64,000 bases of DNA from Reticulascus tulasneorum (taxonomy: Eukaryota; Ascomycota; Sordariomycetes; Glomerellales; Reticulascaceae): assembly GCA_001557505.1 (NCBI GenBank), contig LSAX01000003.1:1798001-1862000 (forward strand). Reading direction: 5' to 3'. The notes under the pieces are model-generated. The model was not told the origin of the DNA and searched no databases. It worked only from the letters and a program-made list of their open reading frames with translations. The translations under genes and the position numbers were made by a program. This document shows positions 47,240-58,797 of this stretch, in pieces (the stretch's first letter is position 1; every line of letters starts with the position of its first letter).

Positions 47240-48336
47240 TATTTGAAGCGTTTGCTTTGTGATGGTTGATCAGGTACCGTTGCTAGCCTGAACTGGAGCT
47301 AGTCGCTCTGTTTGTCTCTTTATCACCAGCAAGTGCCTTTTCAGCTGACATGGCCGCGACCACCAGACTAGGACCACAAGTAACATGGTTCTTGTGAAAG
47401 AACGACGAGATGCGTAAAAAGCCTCGTGTCGGCTGAGACGCTTAACTTACCTGGGAGACTTGGGCAGAGGGGAGCGGTGTACTGGCGTGGCCGGTCCATA
47501 TAGCGGTGAAGTTCATGCCCTGTCGCTTTGCCTGTCACTATCAAAACCTTGCCTTTTTTTCCTCATCAACAACAAAAGTTCCGAAAATACCGCATGGATT
47601 TCATTAATGTCTTGCGCTACCTTTAGTCTTGGACCAACAGTTCGTTCAGCTTGGAGGCTCCATTCAAAAGAATGAAGCGATGTTGTGGCTTGCTTCGCTA
47701 CTTCTGCATGCTCTCTAACCCTGTTGGAAGTTTGGTGGTAAAATCAAGACTGGGAAGGAAGCGCACAAGCTACAGGCACATACCAGCAAGGTGTTGGGTT
47801 CTGTTAGTCAGCCTCCCGTAGATGCTACTTGCTCATGGCAAGCTCGGCTGGCTCAAGCTGCCATTCTCTTAGTAAATGCTTCCCCTGTCTAATAAAGGGG
47901 GAGAGAAGTCTTTCCTGGTAGTTGAGCCGAGTACTTGCTAGTCAAGCCTCTGCGCAAGTTACAGTATTGAAATCGAGGGTAGGTTATAGATGAATTAGAA
48001 GTGCCTTTCTGTGCAGTTGTCAAATGGGCTCTTCAAGGGTCTGCTGCCTCATCTTGACTCGACTGACTCGAGACGAGTTGGTCGTATGATATCTGGGGGC
48101 ACTAGCACTAAGAGGATAGGAGAACCGGCATCCAGCAACACTTCAAGAAGCAAGACACACTTGTTCCTCTTCATCCTTGTTACTCCGGTAGCTTGTGAAA
48201 AGAAGACCGCATCCGTAAAAGACATGGAATATAAGAAAAGGCTTCCTGATAGGCATCTTATTTTGTCATTCAAGATTGACTGCTTGACCTTCAACCAGTA
48301 TACTCTTCTAACGTACTTTGACTCCTGATTGTATGT
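47240..48336. other. Intergenic
   Basis: About 1.1 kb between the pseudogene and the 3' end of the NR kinase gene. No coding frame or motif stands out. Confidence 0.4.
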
Positions 48337-49238
48337 TTACTCGGATCTACTCTTGAAGTGCGCCTCCAGTTCCGCCATGACCGTATCAACCACCCACTCC
48401 AATGTAGTCTCCATGTCCACATCCAATCCGACGCCAACTTGCGCTTTGATGCCCTTCTCATCCAGGAACTCCTTCTTCAACGTTCCCTCCACATCACCAT
48501 CTTCAAACAACCAGGCATGCGCCTCCACATAGTTTGGCCAAACAATCTTGTCCACATAGCCTGGCGGATCCTTCCAGAAGCCCTCCAAGGTCACATAGCC
48601 GTCTCGCGCCTCTCTTCTTTGCGTGGCCTTGGCTCTGCTCACCAGTAGGAACAGCTTGATGTCGATCAGATTCATTGTAGACTCCATCTCCTTGCAGTAG
48701 AGTAGGAATCCATCGAACAGACACAGGTTTAACTTCTGGTTCGTGAAGATGTCATACCCGGGCTTTCCGGACTCCAACCAGGACTGAACTTTAGCCTTCA
48801 TGGCGGCGATTTTGCCATCTGAAACGGGGCACTCGCCAACTGAATTTTGGTCTTCCTTGGAGTCTACGTCAGGCTGTGATGGCGGACGTTAGTGAACGAA
48901 TTACTCATTTCGACAAGTATAAATGAGACCATACGCACTGGAAATGTTCCCTCTGAACGCATATGAGAGAGTGCTTTCTCCATAGCTGTAATAGAGATAG
49001 CTTCTGGACAGTCCCAATCGAGAAGACCATCTTTCGTTGGCAGCCTATGAGCAGTGAGTGTCTACTCGATACTGGGACCAATTCTATGGGTCACTTACTG
49101 CTCTTCGGGCTTATAGAAGTCATCCTCGTGCAAGATGAATGTGTTCGGAAAGATGTCACGAAGAAGACGGGCAAGAGTTGTCTTACCGCTGGAGGAGCAG
49201 CCACTCACTCCAACGATGACTGCCTTGCGAGCTTCCAT
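48337..49238 (-). CDS. nrk1: Nicotinamide riboside kinase
   Basis: Three exons (49238-49099, 49044-48939 and 48873-48337) give 260 aa with all phases closing. The N-terminus VIVGVSGCSSSGKTTLARLL is a P-loop (Lys19) of the uridine-kinase-like fold. FILHEDDFYKPEEQ and DGLLDWDCPEAI are signature segments of Nrk1-type kinases that bind the riboside and Mg-ATP. Later LFDGFLLY and VSRAKATQRREARDGY (lid arginines) agree. The enzyme phosphorylates nicotinamide riboside to NMN in NAD+ salvage. It is cytosolic, with no targeting signal. Introns use GTAAGT/TAG and GTGCGT/CAG sites, with a clear CACTAAC branch in the second. The gene is divergent from the Pth2 gene, sharing a promoter interval of 500 bp. 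Confidence 0.92.
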
Positions 49239-49738
49239 AACGCTGTTGGGATGTCACACGAATTAAATCCAATCTGATGTCTGATAGGCTTCAGAGTTGG
49301 TTGAAAGACTAGTTGGTGTGTGCAGAGACCTTGAGTCTGATAAATCTTGACCACGACCTATCGACTAGATATAAAATAACTGTGATGAGTGTTATGAAAG
49401 TTCGCAACTATCTCACTACCGCTTCTCCATGTGAAGTCGTGGACAGCCTTGATAGCCTTGCCGCTAAATGAGGAACTTGCCCACATGGTGTGGGGGTCCT
49501 ATCGCTAATAAGGCTGCCAGATCCAGCGGCTTTTACTGGTCGAAGCAACGCCACAGGCAACAAACCCCTGACGTGCGTCATGGTGCAGTACCTTCGGCCT
49601 GACACATGGTCAAAAAAGAGTTCGTCCTAACATCTGATTACTTTAATTGAATCTATACCTTACCTCCAGGATTCCTAGCTCGCCAAATACTCAACCACCA
49701 TTAAGTTGCGCCAATCACCCTACTGCGCGACCAAGAAG
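49239..49738. promoter_or_regulatory. Divergent promoter, NR kinase / Pth2
   Basis: 500 bp between two gene starts on opposite strands. No canonical motif can be assigned with confidence. Confidence 0.5.
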
Positions 49739-50506
49739 ATGTCCGACTATATGGGCGGCACTCCGGCCGGCGTGGTCCTCACCACAAGCATAGTCAGCCT
49801 CATCTCTGGCTTCCTGCTCGGCATCTACACGATCAGAGGATATCTCATCTCCCCGGCATTGACGGACGAGCGTCGCAAGGTCTGGCAGGACCCATTGGAG
49901 AGCGAGGAATCGGACATTGATGAGGACGACACCGTTCTAGACCACGCCCCGAACTGGAGGAATGGCGAGGCAGCAGATCGTCGGGACGGCTTGCGGATGG
50001 ATGCGAGCAAGAAAGCTACTGCAAAAAGCAAAGCCGGAAGTGCTGCCCCAGTGCCGATAGTGGATAAGAATGAGGAATGCAAGCTCGTCCTCGTCGTTCG
50101 AACGGATCTCGGCATGACGAAAGGTTCGTTTTCCTTTCCCTTCTCTTTTCTCAAGTTCCCGCTAACCCAGCTTCATCCAGGCAAGATCGCAGCGCAATGC
50201 TCCCATGCGACCCTGGCATGCTATAAAACCCTTAGTCGCGCAGCGCAGAAATCACCAGGCTCCCCGGAAGCCACGTTGCTCAAGCGCTGGGAGCGGTACG
50301 GCCAAGCGAAGATAGCTGTGCAGATCAAGAGCGAGGACGAGATGATGGAGTTGCTTGCCAAGGCACGCAGCTTGGGAATCACCGCGGAGGTCATCGCGGA
50401 TGCGGGGAGGACGCAGATCGCAGCTGGCAGTCATACAGTTTTGGGTGTTGGGCCTGCTCCGAAGAGTTTGGTGGATGTGGTTACCGGCAACCTCAAGCTG
50501 CTATAA
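49739..50506 (+). CDS. pth2: Peptidyl-tRNA hydrolase 2
   Basis: Two exons (49739-50123 and 50181-50506) give 236 aa. The N-terminal VVLTTSIVSLISGFLLGIYTI is a membrane anchor, as in the mitochondrial-outer-membrane Pth2 of yeast. An acidic/basic linker follows, then the Pth2 catalytic domain: CKLVLVVRTDLGMTKGKIAAQCSHA, with the conserved Lys and the QCSHA segment, GQAKIAVQIKSEDE, and TEVIADAGRTQIA-like TAEVIADAGRTQIAAGS, ending TVLGVGPAPKSLVDVVTG. It releases amino acids or peptides from peptidyl-tRNAs. The 57-nt intron (GTTCGT...CCAG) is a multiple of three and has no stop, so unspliced mRNA would encode a 19-residue insertion in the catalytic domain. The start was chosen at the ATG right before the anchor. 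An upstream in-frame start at 49706 is less likely. Confidence 0.93.
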   Translation: MSDYMGGTPAGVVLTTSIVSLISGFLLGIYTIRGYLISPALTDERRKVWQDPLESEESDIDEDDTVLDHAPNWRNGEAADRRDGLRMDASKKATAKSKAGSAAPVPIVDKNEECKLVLVVRTDLGMTKGSFSFPFSFLKFPLTQLHPGKIAAQCSHATLACYKTLSRAAQKSPGSPEATLLKRWERYGQAKIAVQIKSEDEMMELLAKARSLGITAEVIADAGRTQIAAGSHTVLGVGPAPKSLVDVVTGNLKLL

Positions 50507-50917
50507 GAAGCCGTGATTAGTTTGGCAGTATCTGGCATAGACATGGGTGGGTATGGTAGGAGGGTAGGCGCATATGAACTTCGGCGGTCGGACACATGAA
50601 TATCCAGCGCTGGTATATACTGTACATCGGGAAGTTTAAAAGCGATGGGCCTGATAAGTTGTCTCACACGACAGAAAGGCATCAACATATATCAAACAAG
50701 GAGACATTCTAATTCGGGTGGTATCATCAGATGGCGATAGATATCTAGTGGACTATATAAGACTCGACAGTCCCTGCAACTGACATACTGTCCACAGCAC
50801 CGAGTTATAAACTGACAAACTTATAATGTGACCGAGGTCTGGGTATTCCCATCATCGGATGGTACCGGTACCAAGAACGCCTGAATAATGCAACCCAATA
50901 CCATTTCCACATAACAA
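50507..50917. other. Intergenic between convergent genes
   Basis: 411 bp between the stops of pth2 (plus) and utp7 (minus). It should contain only 3' UTR and termination signals. Confidence 0.5.
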
Positions 50918-52627
50918 TCATTCTTTTCTCGCAAACCGAGACAAGGCCGGGCCGAGATCCGCTTCGACTTCTTTGTGCTTCTTCTCCTTGAGCTTCTGCT
51001 GCTCCTTCCATAACTCGTCCACCTTCAGACTCTTTTCATCGATGATGTTTCTTTTCCGTTGCTTTCTCAAATACTTCTTCAAAGCACTGTTCTTTCCTCT
51101 GGCCCGGTTGCGTATTTCCTCTGCGATATCGACTGCTGGCGCATCGAGGTTCTTTTCCGCCTGGCGCTGCTTGTCGGATCTCAAGTCGAGGCTTCCAATG
51201 AAGTTGGGATCGAGTGCAATCATCTCGGGCTGCAGCTTGTTGAGCAGACCCTTGACCTCCGCCTCTTGTCGCTGCTTGGTGGTTTCAAATGGATTCACTT
51301 CAAGAGCATCGAAAGTGGCTTCTCCTGCACCTGGTATAATAATGGAAGAAAACCCGCCGTCATGGCTTAACCCCAAGACGTCTTCCAGTGGACAAAAGCG
51401 CACACGTTCTATGCGCTTCCCCTCGCCACCCCACGCCATGTATGGGCTTTGCACCTTCTCCTGTACCGGCGTGTGTTTCGAAAACAACCCTTTCCAAATA
51501 GTTGTCTGAGTCCCCCAAGCAACAGCTGTCAGGCCAGTATCGGATATGGCGACAGATGACCCGGGCTGCCTCGTGAAATAGTTGTTGACTTCTTTAAACA
51601 TGCGTATATCCCAGACGGCCATCTTTGAGTCCATTCCGGTTGATACCATATACCGACCTTCCCGGTCGACTGCTAGTGATGTAACAGGACCCTTGTGCGC
51701 TAATAGCTTCACCAATGGATCCTGGGAGTTTGGCGACCATAGCGTTACTGACCCGTTTTGATGTCCGACGTGCAGCACCGCATTATAAGGGTTTTGAGTT
51801 AGAGAAACTGGCGTACCAAGCCGTGTTGGTATCTCTGCCACCAACTGTCCTGTGGAAACGTCTTGGTACTTCAGGAAACCTGTTGTGGCCTAGCAACGTT
51901 AGAATATTGTTTTCTCTCAAGACTCCAAGAAACATACCAGTGTAGCAAGTATGTAATGGTAAGGCAGAAATTCCATGTGAGTGACCTTCTGATGCTTCCT
52001 CAGACAGTGGATTTCAACCCCGTTCCTGTCGTATATGTATGTCAGGTCCTTCTGGGCGACAGCAAAGTACTGGTTTGAGTGAAGCCACCGAACATCCCTC
52101 ACTGATTCCCCTAACTGAATCTCACAACCGAGTTTCCCATCTGTCCAATCCATAGTCGCAATATGCCCTTTCCGCCCCGCAACTATCAAGTCTCTGCCAT
52201 TTCGGCTGTAGTCACAGAGGTAGGGTCCCAATGAAAGCTTGAGGTCGAATCGCTTTTGCGCTATCGCCACGGCAACATCATTGCCGATCTCATCCTGTCG
52301 TACTTTGTATGTCTTCTCGAGCTCGGTTTCTGGCGACAGGAAACCAGGAGTCTCCTCGTGGAGAATTTCAGCGTCCTTCGCCTTAATGGTCGCCGCTTTG
52401 TACTTGTGCTCAAGCTTGGTGAGGTTACTCCTAAGCTTCTTGTCCTTTACCCCTTTGACGTTAATCTTTCTGCCTCGTCCATAAGCTTCGGTAGCCTCTT
52501 TGGCCCGACGTATCTTTACTCTTTCATGTTTCGGTAGGAGGTCGGATCGTGATCGCTGAATGGCAACAGCTCCATTAGAATAAGTTTTCGATGTTGGCAG
52601 ATCACTTAGATCTGTAATTGTCTCCAT
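50918..52627 (-). CDS. utp7: WD40 small-subunit processome protein Utp7
   Basis: Two exons (52627-51938 and 51889-50918) flank a 48-nt intron (GTATGT...GCTAG), giving 553 aa. A charged N-terminus (KHERVKIRRAKEATEAYGRGRKINVKG, in part) leads into a beta-propeller with blade motifs such as HIATMDWTDGKLGCEI, HGGHQNGSVTLWS-like VGHQNGSVTLWSPNS and VSTGMDSKMAVWDIR. It ends in the BING4CT-type region (YMAWGGEGKRIERVRFCPLE, then a Lys/Glu-rich RNA-contacting tail with KKYLRKQRKRNIIDEK). This is the signature of Utp7 (human WDR46), a U3 snoRNP/SSU processome component in the nucleolus needed for 18S rRNA processing. The gene is divergent from tsr1 with a 365-bp shared promoter. Confidence 0.95.
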
Positions 52628-52992
52628 TGTCGAGTGATTAGGAGAGTCTCCTAGGATGCGCTAGGAGAATCAGTCCTGTCGGCCGAAATTTTGTTTTGAG
52701 ATTGTTTAACAGGAAGTGCAGGATGACCCCAAAGCTCAAAATTTCTCCCGAGGGGACACCCCCAAGGTCTTATCGCTTCATATCATTCGCTCGTTTGGGG
52801 AGAAAGCGGGTCTTATCAGTGATAAGATAAACCACACAAAAAATCTTGACTTAACCCCACCATCAAAGACGCACATCGAAAAGTGTTCATCCCGCTTACT
52901 CCAGTTTGCTCCTGCGCTTCGTCCAATTCCTTGAGACTTTAGTCAATCTGGCTTCCTTACCTTTTAGATTTAAGGCTGGCGGAGAAGGCAAA
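52628..52992. promoter_or_regulatory. Bidirectional promoter of two ribosome-biogenesis genes
   Basis: This lies between the starts of utp7 (minus) and tsr1 (plus). GAAATTTTG at 52685-52693 and its exact reverse complement CAAAATTTC at 52737-52745 form an inverted pair that resembles the RRPE element (TGAAAAATTTT) of yeast ribosome-biogenesis promoters. A perfect GATA palindrome CTTATCAGTGATAAG is at 52812-52826, overlapped by a further GATAA. Whether these are bound is inference. Confidence 0.6.
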
Positions 52993-55528
52993 ATGCCAGC
53001 TGCGGTGATGAGCCACTCCCACCGGGCGACCACAAAGGTGGACCATAAGCCATTCAAATCTAGGAAGGCGACCAAAAGTGCTCTCAGAGATATTGCTAAA
53101 GGTTTGTTTACCATAGTGTCTCATACTCCCAGAGCAGCCTATATGATGTCTTTGGAGATCTCAGAGCTGATATTTTTGGTTTGATCTAGGCAGACTCCCT
53201 CAAGAACGAGGACACCGCAAGACACCACAGCAACAAGTCATGTCTAAACTCGATCGTCGCAACCAGGCGAAGCAGCGCCAACTAACGAAGAAAAAGGAAC
53301 ACCAAAACGAAACGTTAGTGTTCTCTGGTCGAGATGGTGCGCCCAGGATAGTTGCCGTTGTACCGCTATGCAATAATGGCGATGCTGCAGCGGCAATTCG
53401 ACAGTTGAATAGCAGCATCGATATCGATGTCGATGTCGAGGAGGGGTGCTTCAGAGTGCCTGTAGAACGATTCAAGCAAAAACTTCAGTATATTCCGCTG
53501 AAGCGAGATCTCACGTCTTGCCTAGATGCTACAAGAATAGCAGACTTCGTGGTTGTTGTCCTCTCAGCGGATGAGGAAGTAGACGAGCTCGGAGAACTGA
53601 TGCTAAGGGGCCTAGAGAGTCAAGGACTATCGACTCTGTTCACTCTCGTACAGGGCCTCGACAAGATTGAATCGGTAAAACAAAAACAGCAAGTTCTTGG
53701 TTCGCTTAAGTCGTTCATCACACACTTCCACCCTGAACAAGAGAAGCTTTACAGCTTGGAGAATCGGCAAGAATGCTCCAATTTGATGAGATCTCTCTGC
53801 AACACCTCACCGAAAGGTGTCCGATGGCGCGAGGAAAGAAGCTGGATGATTGGAGAAGATATCAGATTCCCGAGCTCTGACCCAGAGTCGGTCGTTATTA
53901 CGGGCGTTGTGAGAGGAAAAGGCCTCAAGGCTGATCGCCTAGTACAAATGGGAGATTGGGGCACATTTCAAATAGAGAAGATAACAGCAGCACCACTGAC
54001 AACGAAGAAGACAAAGGCGGACGAGAAGTCTGTGGATGACGAAGAACCGGAGCAGGTCTTGGATACTCCTAGTGAAGACCGCGATGACCTGGCCGATCTC
54101 GCCCCCGACGAGATGATGGATGCAAGTGGCGACACTGAAGATGGCACAGAATCCGGCGAAGCTTCAATGAAGAAGGGTGTACTGCTAGACGATCACCATT
54201 ACTTCTCCGACGAATACGCAGAGGAGCTGGAAAGTATGCCGAAAAGAGTGCCAAAGGGAACTTCCAATTACCAGTCAGCGTGGTATTTAGCCGACAACAT
54301 GTCCGACTCTGGTTCAGAGCAAGACGACTATGAGATGCAGGACGGTGGTGCAATGACCGAAACGGCCGAACCTCAGGATGGACTGGAAGGGTATGCACCT
54401 CGAGCACCGACGGAGGCTGGTCCGTCCGAATATCCTCAATCAGAGATGTTCATTGAACCGAATGAGGATGAGGATGCCGCGCAACTAGCCGCCTACAGGG
54501 CTAAAAAGGGGGACGATATTGAGGAAGACAAAGAGTTCCCGGATGAAATCGAACTGCATCCAAATGTATTGGCAAGGGAGCGGCTGATAAGATATCGCGG
54601 ACTGAAAAGCCTCAGGACCAGCACTTGGAAGGAGGATGAAGATCGTGCTTTCGAGCCAGAGGAATGGCAGAAGCTACTCCAGATTCCAGATTACCGGGCT
54701 TCTCGCCATCGGTCAACAGCCGAGGCTCTAGTTGGCGGCGTTGCTGCAGGCACAAGAGTTCATGTTCACCTGAGAGGGGTCCCTGCCGAGTTCCAGAAAG
54801 CATACCGACCCGGCGTACCAGTAACACTCTTTTCGCTCTTGCGGCACGAGCAGAAGAAAACGGCGGTCAATTATCTGATAAATCTCAGTGCGGACTTTCC
54901 AAGGTCGATCAAATCGAAGGAGGAACTCGTTGTTCAGTGTGGCCCTAGACGCTTCACTGTGAAGCCACTCTTCTCACAACCTGGCAATACCCCGAACGAC
55001 GTACATAAGTACTGCCGGTATCTGCACCCTGGACAATCTGCCGTGGCTACCTTTATGGGCCCAGTTACCTGGGGCGCTGTACCGGTTTTGTTCTTCAAAC
55101 GATCCAGCCCAGAGGCGGAAGGGACTGGGGAGGCCTCCGGCCTGGGCCTCACTTTGGCTGCAACCGGAACTTCCTTGCCACCATCCACATCACGGGTGAT
55201 TGCGAAGAGAGTTATCCTGACTGGACATCCCTATCATATCCACAAGAAGATTGTTACTATACGATACATGTTCTTCAACCGAGAGGATGTAGAGTGGTTC
55301 AAGGCATTGCCTCTTTGGACTAGGCGCGGCAGGACTGGATTCATAAAAGAGACCCTAGGAACCCATGGGTATTTCAAGGCTACATTCGACGAGCGGATCA
55401 ATCCTCAGGATGCTGTTGGTGTAAGTCTATACAAGAGGGTTTGGCCGCGAAATGCCGCCCCTCTGGAAGGACCTCTTTTGGTACAGGCGAGTGAAGATGA
55501 TATACCGATGGATGAGCAAATCCGCTAG
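52993..55528 (+). CDS. tsr1: 40S ribosome assembly factor Tsr1
   Basis: Two exons (52993-53101 and 53190-55528) flank an 88-nt intron (GTTTGT...TCTAG), giving 815 aa. The N-terminus (SHRATTKVDHKPFKSRKATKS) is the basic segment typical of Tsr1, followed by AARP2CN-type and C-terminal domains. The GTPase-like domain lacks usable nucleotide motifs, as expected for Tsr1. An acidic central insert (DDLADLAPDEMMDASGD) is followed by DSGSEQDDYEM. The C-terminal domain reads GTRVHVHLRGVP, TVKPLFSQPGN, KYCRYLHPGQSAVATFMGP, VILTGHPYHIHKKIVTIRYMF and SLYKRVWPR, all conserved hallmarks. Tsr1 associates with late pre-40S particles and blocks premature translation-factor binding. It is nucleolar/cytoplasmic. 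It faces ureG tail to tail, with 86 bp between stops. Confidence 0.96.
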
Positions 55529-55614
55529 GTATAGACTATGCCAGTGGGGTTACATAGAATATAGACTTGCGCGAAGCCTTTTCACTTTGCATACAGGGAA
55601 CAACAGACGTATGC

Positions 55615-56590
55615 TCATGTTGTGAGGCTCTCCAACCCTTCAGTCGGCCGTGGTCCCCCCGCAGCCTTCCTGACCTCTTCGGCGCCGCTCGACTTCCAAG
55701 CGCTGAGGAGCAGGTTGATGATATGGTCAACCCCCACATCCTTCTTGACCTGGGCAAACACAGTCGGGCCGCCCTCCCTCATCTTCCGCGCATCTCTCTC
55801 CATAACACCGAGGTCGGCGCCCACCGCCTCGGCCAAGTCCGTCTTGTTCACCACCAGCAAGTCGCTCTGCGTGATGCCCGGCCCGCCTTTCCTGGGAATC
55901 TTGTCGCCGCCGCTGACGTCAATGACGTAGATGATGTAGTCGGCCAGCTCGCGCGAGTAGTTGGCAGCCAGGTTGTCGCCACCCGACTCGATCAGCAGCA
56001 GGTCGGCCGAGAACTCGCGGTGAAGGTCCTCGAGGGCGGCGAGGTTGGCCGAGATGTCCTCGCGTACGGCGGCGTGGGGACAGCCGCCCGTCTCGATGGC
56101 GCGGATGCGGTTGGCGGGTAGGGCCTTGTGCTTGGTCAGGAACTCGGCGTCCTCGCGCGTAAAGATGTCGTTTGTCACGGCGGCGATGGAGAATTTGGAG
56201 CGGAGGGCGAGGCAGAGGGCTAGCATGAGGGCTGTTTTGCCAGAACCGACTGGCCTATGGTTGAGGTTAGCTAGCTTTCTTGAACTAGACAACTTCCTTT
56301 ATAGATTTGTGCCCTAGTGTTATCATCCCTCATCTTCCTCCCTGCAGAGATCGAAACACGTGAAGGACCAACAAAAGCCATTTCAAGTTCTCAAGAGTAG
56401 ACAGAACTTACCCGCCAATGCCTACTGTGAAAGCCCTGTCAGTCCAATCTCTTCCCTCTACAATTGGCATCTCCCTTCCCAAGTAGCTCCCCGGCCCATC
56501 GAGGATCTCATGCGAGTGGCCATGCTCGACAGCTGAGACGGGCTCGTGAGAGTGGTTGTGGCCGCCGTCGTGGGAATGAGTGTGAGACAT
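55615..56590 (-). CDS. ureG: Urease accessory GTPase UreG
   Basis: Two exons (56590-56412 and 56254-55615) flank a 157-nt intron (GTAAGT...ATAG) that cuts the P-loop codons ([14 protein letters not shown]). The product is 272 aa. The N-terminus is a His-rich tail ([17 protein letters not shown]) able to bind nickel or zinc, usual in fungal and plant UreG. GTPase motifs are visible: Walker [13 protein letters not shown], and NKTDLAEAV (base specificity). The nickel-binding CPH is in [15 protein letters not shown]. UreG delivers Ni to urease together with UreD/UreF, allowing growth on urea. It is cytosolic. The 685-bp upstream region has a few GATA-like cores, so nitrogen control is possible but not shown. 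Neighbours are housekeeping genes; no other urease gene is in the window. Confidence 0.96.
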
Positions 56591-57275
56591 GGTGAGGTCG
56601 AAGAGTTCAGGTTCAGAATCTGATATGACAGGGGTAACCTGCAGTAGAAGTCTATATGTATAAGTTTGATATCAAGCCGTTCCTATACCTCCTTTAAAAA
56701 TCCCACACAAAGAATTGCACGAGGGGTTTAAGTGCTGGAGATGCAAAATGACGAGCTTAGCTGCAATAATGTGGGGGAGGGGTAGCTTCGACGATGCCCC
56801 CACGGTGCGGGACAATTTAGGTGGCACGGACCAACCTGGTGTTGATTGTGGAGGATACCTAAGATATACCTCCTGTCAATCTACCATACATGAGTAGAGC
56901 AATACATTCAGGGTCGGTCCAGGTTTCAAATCTACAGATACCGTTCTCGCCGTATCTACTCCTTGTTCTAATCCTATCTGGTCTCTCATTTTTGAGGCAT
57001 GTGGGTCCAAGTAGTCGAGGTAGGAAGAGTTTGTTACTGACATCAGACAAGAGCCCATCTCGGACAGAAGAGCTGCTTTCTAGAATAATGGTACTAAGTT
57101 AGGAACGGAATCAATACCAACCAGTTTCCACCTGTTATGTCAGGCCTGTCTACCTACCAGTGCGGAGCACGCAGCAAATGCATGCCATCCTATATCGCGA
57201 ATCTCTCTTCTCTTGTACATCAAGCTGCGTTTCAACCTCTGCGACTTCCCATGAAACTCCCTTCGCATTCCGCAA
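56591..57275. other. Intergenic, ureG promoter and sec17 3' flank
   Basis: 685 bp. Contains the palindrome TTGATATCAA near 56667 and one CTATCT (GATA-factor core on the other strand) near 56976. Nothing looks coding. Confidence 0.45.
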
Positions 57276-58325
57276 TCAAGCAAACTCATCCTCCGGCTCG
57301 GCAATCGCATTCTTGATCCTGACCAAGATGGTCGTCTTCCACTTGTCCAGCTTGCTGATCTGATCGTACTGGAACAGCTTGTCCGTGAACTCGTCCTGGT
57401 CGCCCTTCTCGATGGCGGCGAGCAGGTCGTTGAGCAGCATGTTCTCGCGCTGCGCCACGAAGCCGGGGTCTAGGTCTGCATACTTCTCCAGCGCGCGGTG
57501 TGCTGCCACCATGTCGCCCGTGGCGAGGTGGCAGATGCCCGCCTTGAGGAAATAGTCTTTTACAGAGTACTTCATCAGGTTGTTATTGATGGACACCGTC
57601 GCAACCTTCTCGTAGTTCTCGATCGCTTTGTAGTAGTCGCCTTCTAGACCGGCGACGTCTGCCACCTTGAGCCAGAGCTTGTTTGCAAGGCTAAGCTCGT
57701 TAGTTTGGATGGCAGGTTGATGGGTAGATGCTGATGGGAACTTACGCAGCGGCATTGTCGCCTTCGTACCACCCGGCCGCGGCCTCGTAGCATTCCAGCG
57801 CATGCTTCGTGTCGCCCAAATCGACCTCATAAACCTCACCCATGCTCTCCTTATGGCTCGCTGCCCTTCTAAAGTTACCCTTGGCGCAGTATTGGTTGAT
57901 GGAAACCTCCAGGCACCGCACGGCCGCCGCAGGATCGTCTTTTCGGTACGCCTTGAAAGCGTCAACCAGGGTGTTTGCCGCATCATCCGGCTCCTTTAGG
58001 TTGTTTGTCTGTATTTGTGCCGCCTTCTCGAACGCCTGGCCTGCTTCCTTGTCTGGAGGGAATATTCGTCAGCGCTACAGGCGGGGTTAGAATGAGGGAA
58101 TGCGCAAACGAACTGAGTTTCTGCATCTTGAAGGCGTTGGCCGCTTGGATGTACAAGTCGGCGGCATTCATGTACTTATCGTCCTTGCCACCAAAGAAAC
58201 TAAAACCTCCTCGGGTGGAAGCCATAGTCTGGTCTGCCTGTGGTTTCTGTATCAGCAAAGGCATAGTGGGGTATCGCGGCGGGAGAGCCGACCTTCTGCA
58301 GCAGAGCACGCGGATCTTGAGCCAT
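57276..58325 (-). CDS. sec17: Alpha-SNAP, vesicle fusion adaptor Sec17
   Basis: Four exons (58325-58293, 58237-58114, 58052-57746 and 57690-57276) give 292 aa, exactly the length of yeast Sec17. The sequence reads MAQDPRALLQK, then STRGGFSFFGGKDDKY (membrane-interacting loop), AADLYIQAANAFKMQKL and TPR-like helices (AGQAFEKAAQIQ, KHALECYEAAAGWY, DYYKAIENYEKVA). It ends in the NSF-stimulating C-terminus (LDKWKTTILVRIKNAIAEPEDEFA, in part). Sec17 binds SNARE complexes and recruits the Sec18/NSF ATPase to disassemble them at all secretory membranes. Introns use non-standard donors GTCGGC and GTTCGT in the first two positions, but frame and homology support them. The start lies 472 bp from the divergent gatC start. 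Confidence 0.95.
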
Positions 58326-58797
58326 GGCTACTGTGATGTGAAGACTTCCACTTGCTGTGTAAAATGTGTCAAACGAGATATTCGCGTTGGGTTGGGTCGG
58401 TGGCAGTTCTCGTCGTTGTCGTGTGTCGTAAGTGCTGTCGTTGTTCACCCCAGAGATGTTTGGGCCTGAGCTATGACGCTGGATTAGTGTCGCCACGGTC
58501 GCTAAGCCACCTTCTTCCGGTTCAGTGGATGGACTGGCCCAGATAAGTGTCATTGTATCCCTTAGCCTCCATTTATTCGATCTAGTATGTAAAATTAGAT
58601 TGACGGTACTTTTGGTAGTAACACGAGTCCTTGCATCTAACCCCAGGCATCTAAAGCTCTAAGCTTCCACGAACAGCAGCTTGCGAGCCCCTCGCCATTT
58701 TATGCTTCTCGCCAGAAGGACAGATATCCGTCCCTAATCTCGACCGAAGACGTGTCAAACTACAGACCAGGCATCCAAGATAGGCCCCCGAACAGTA
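58326..58797. promoter_or_regulatory. Divergent promoter, sec17 / gatC
   Basis: 472 bp between two starts on opposite strands. No assignable motif was seen. Confidence 0.5.
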
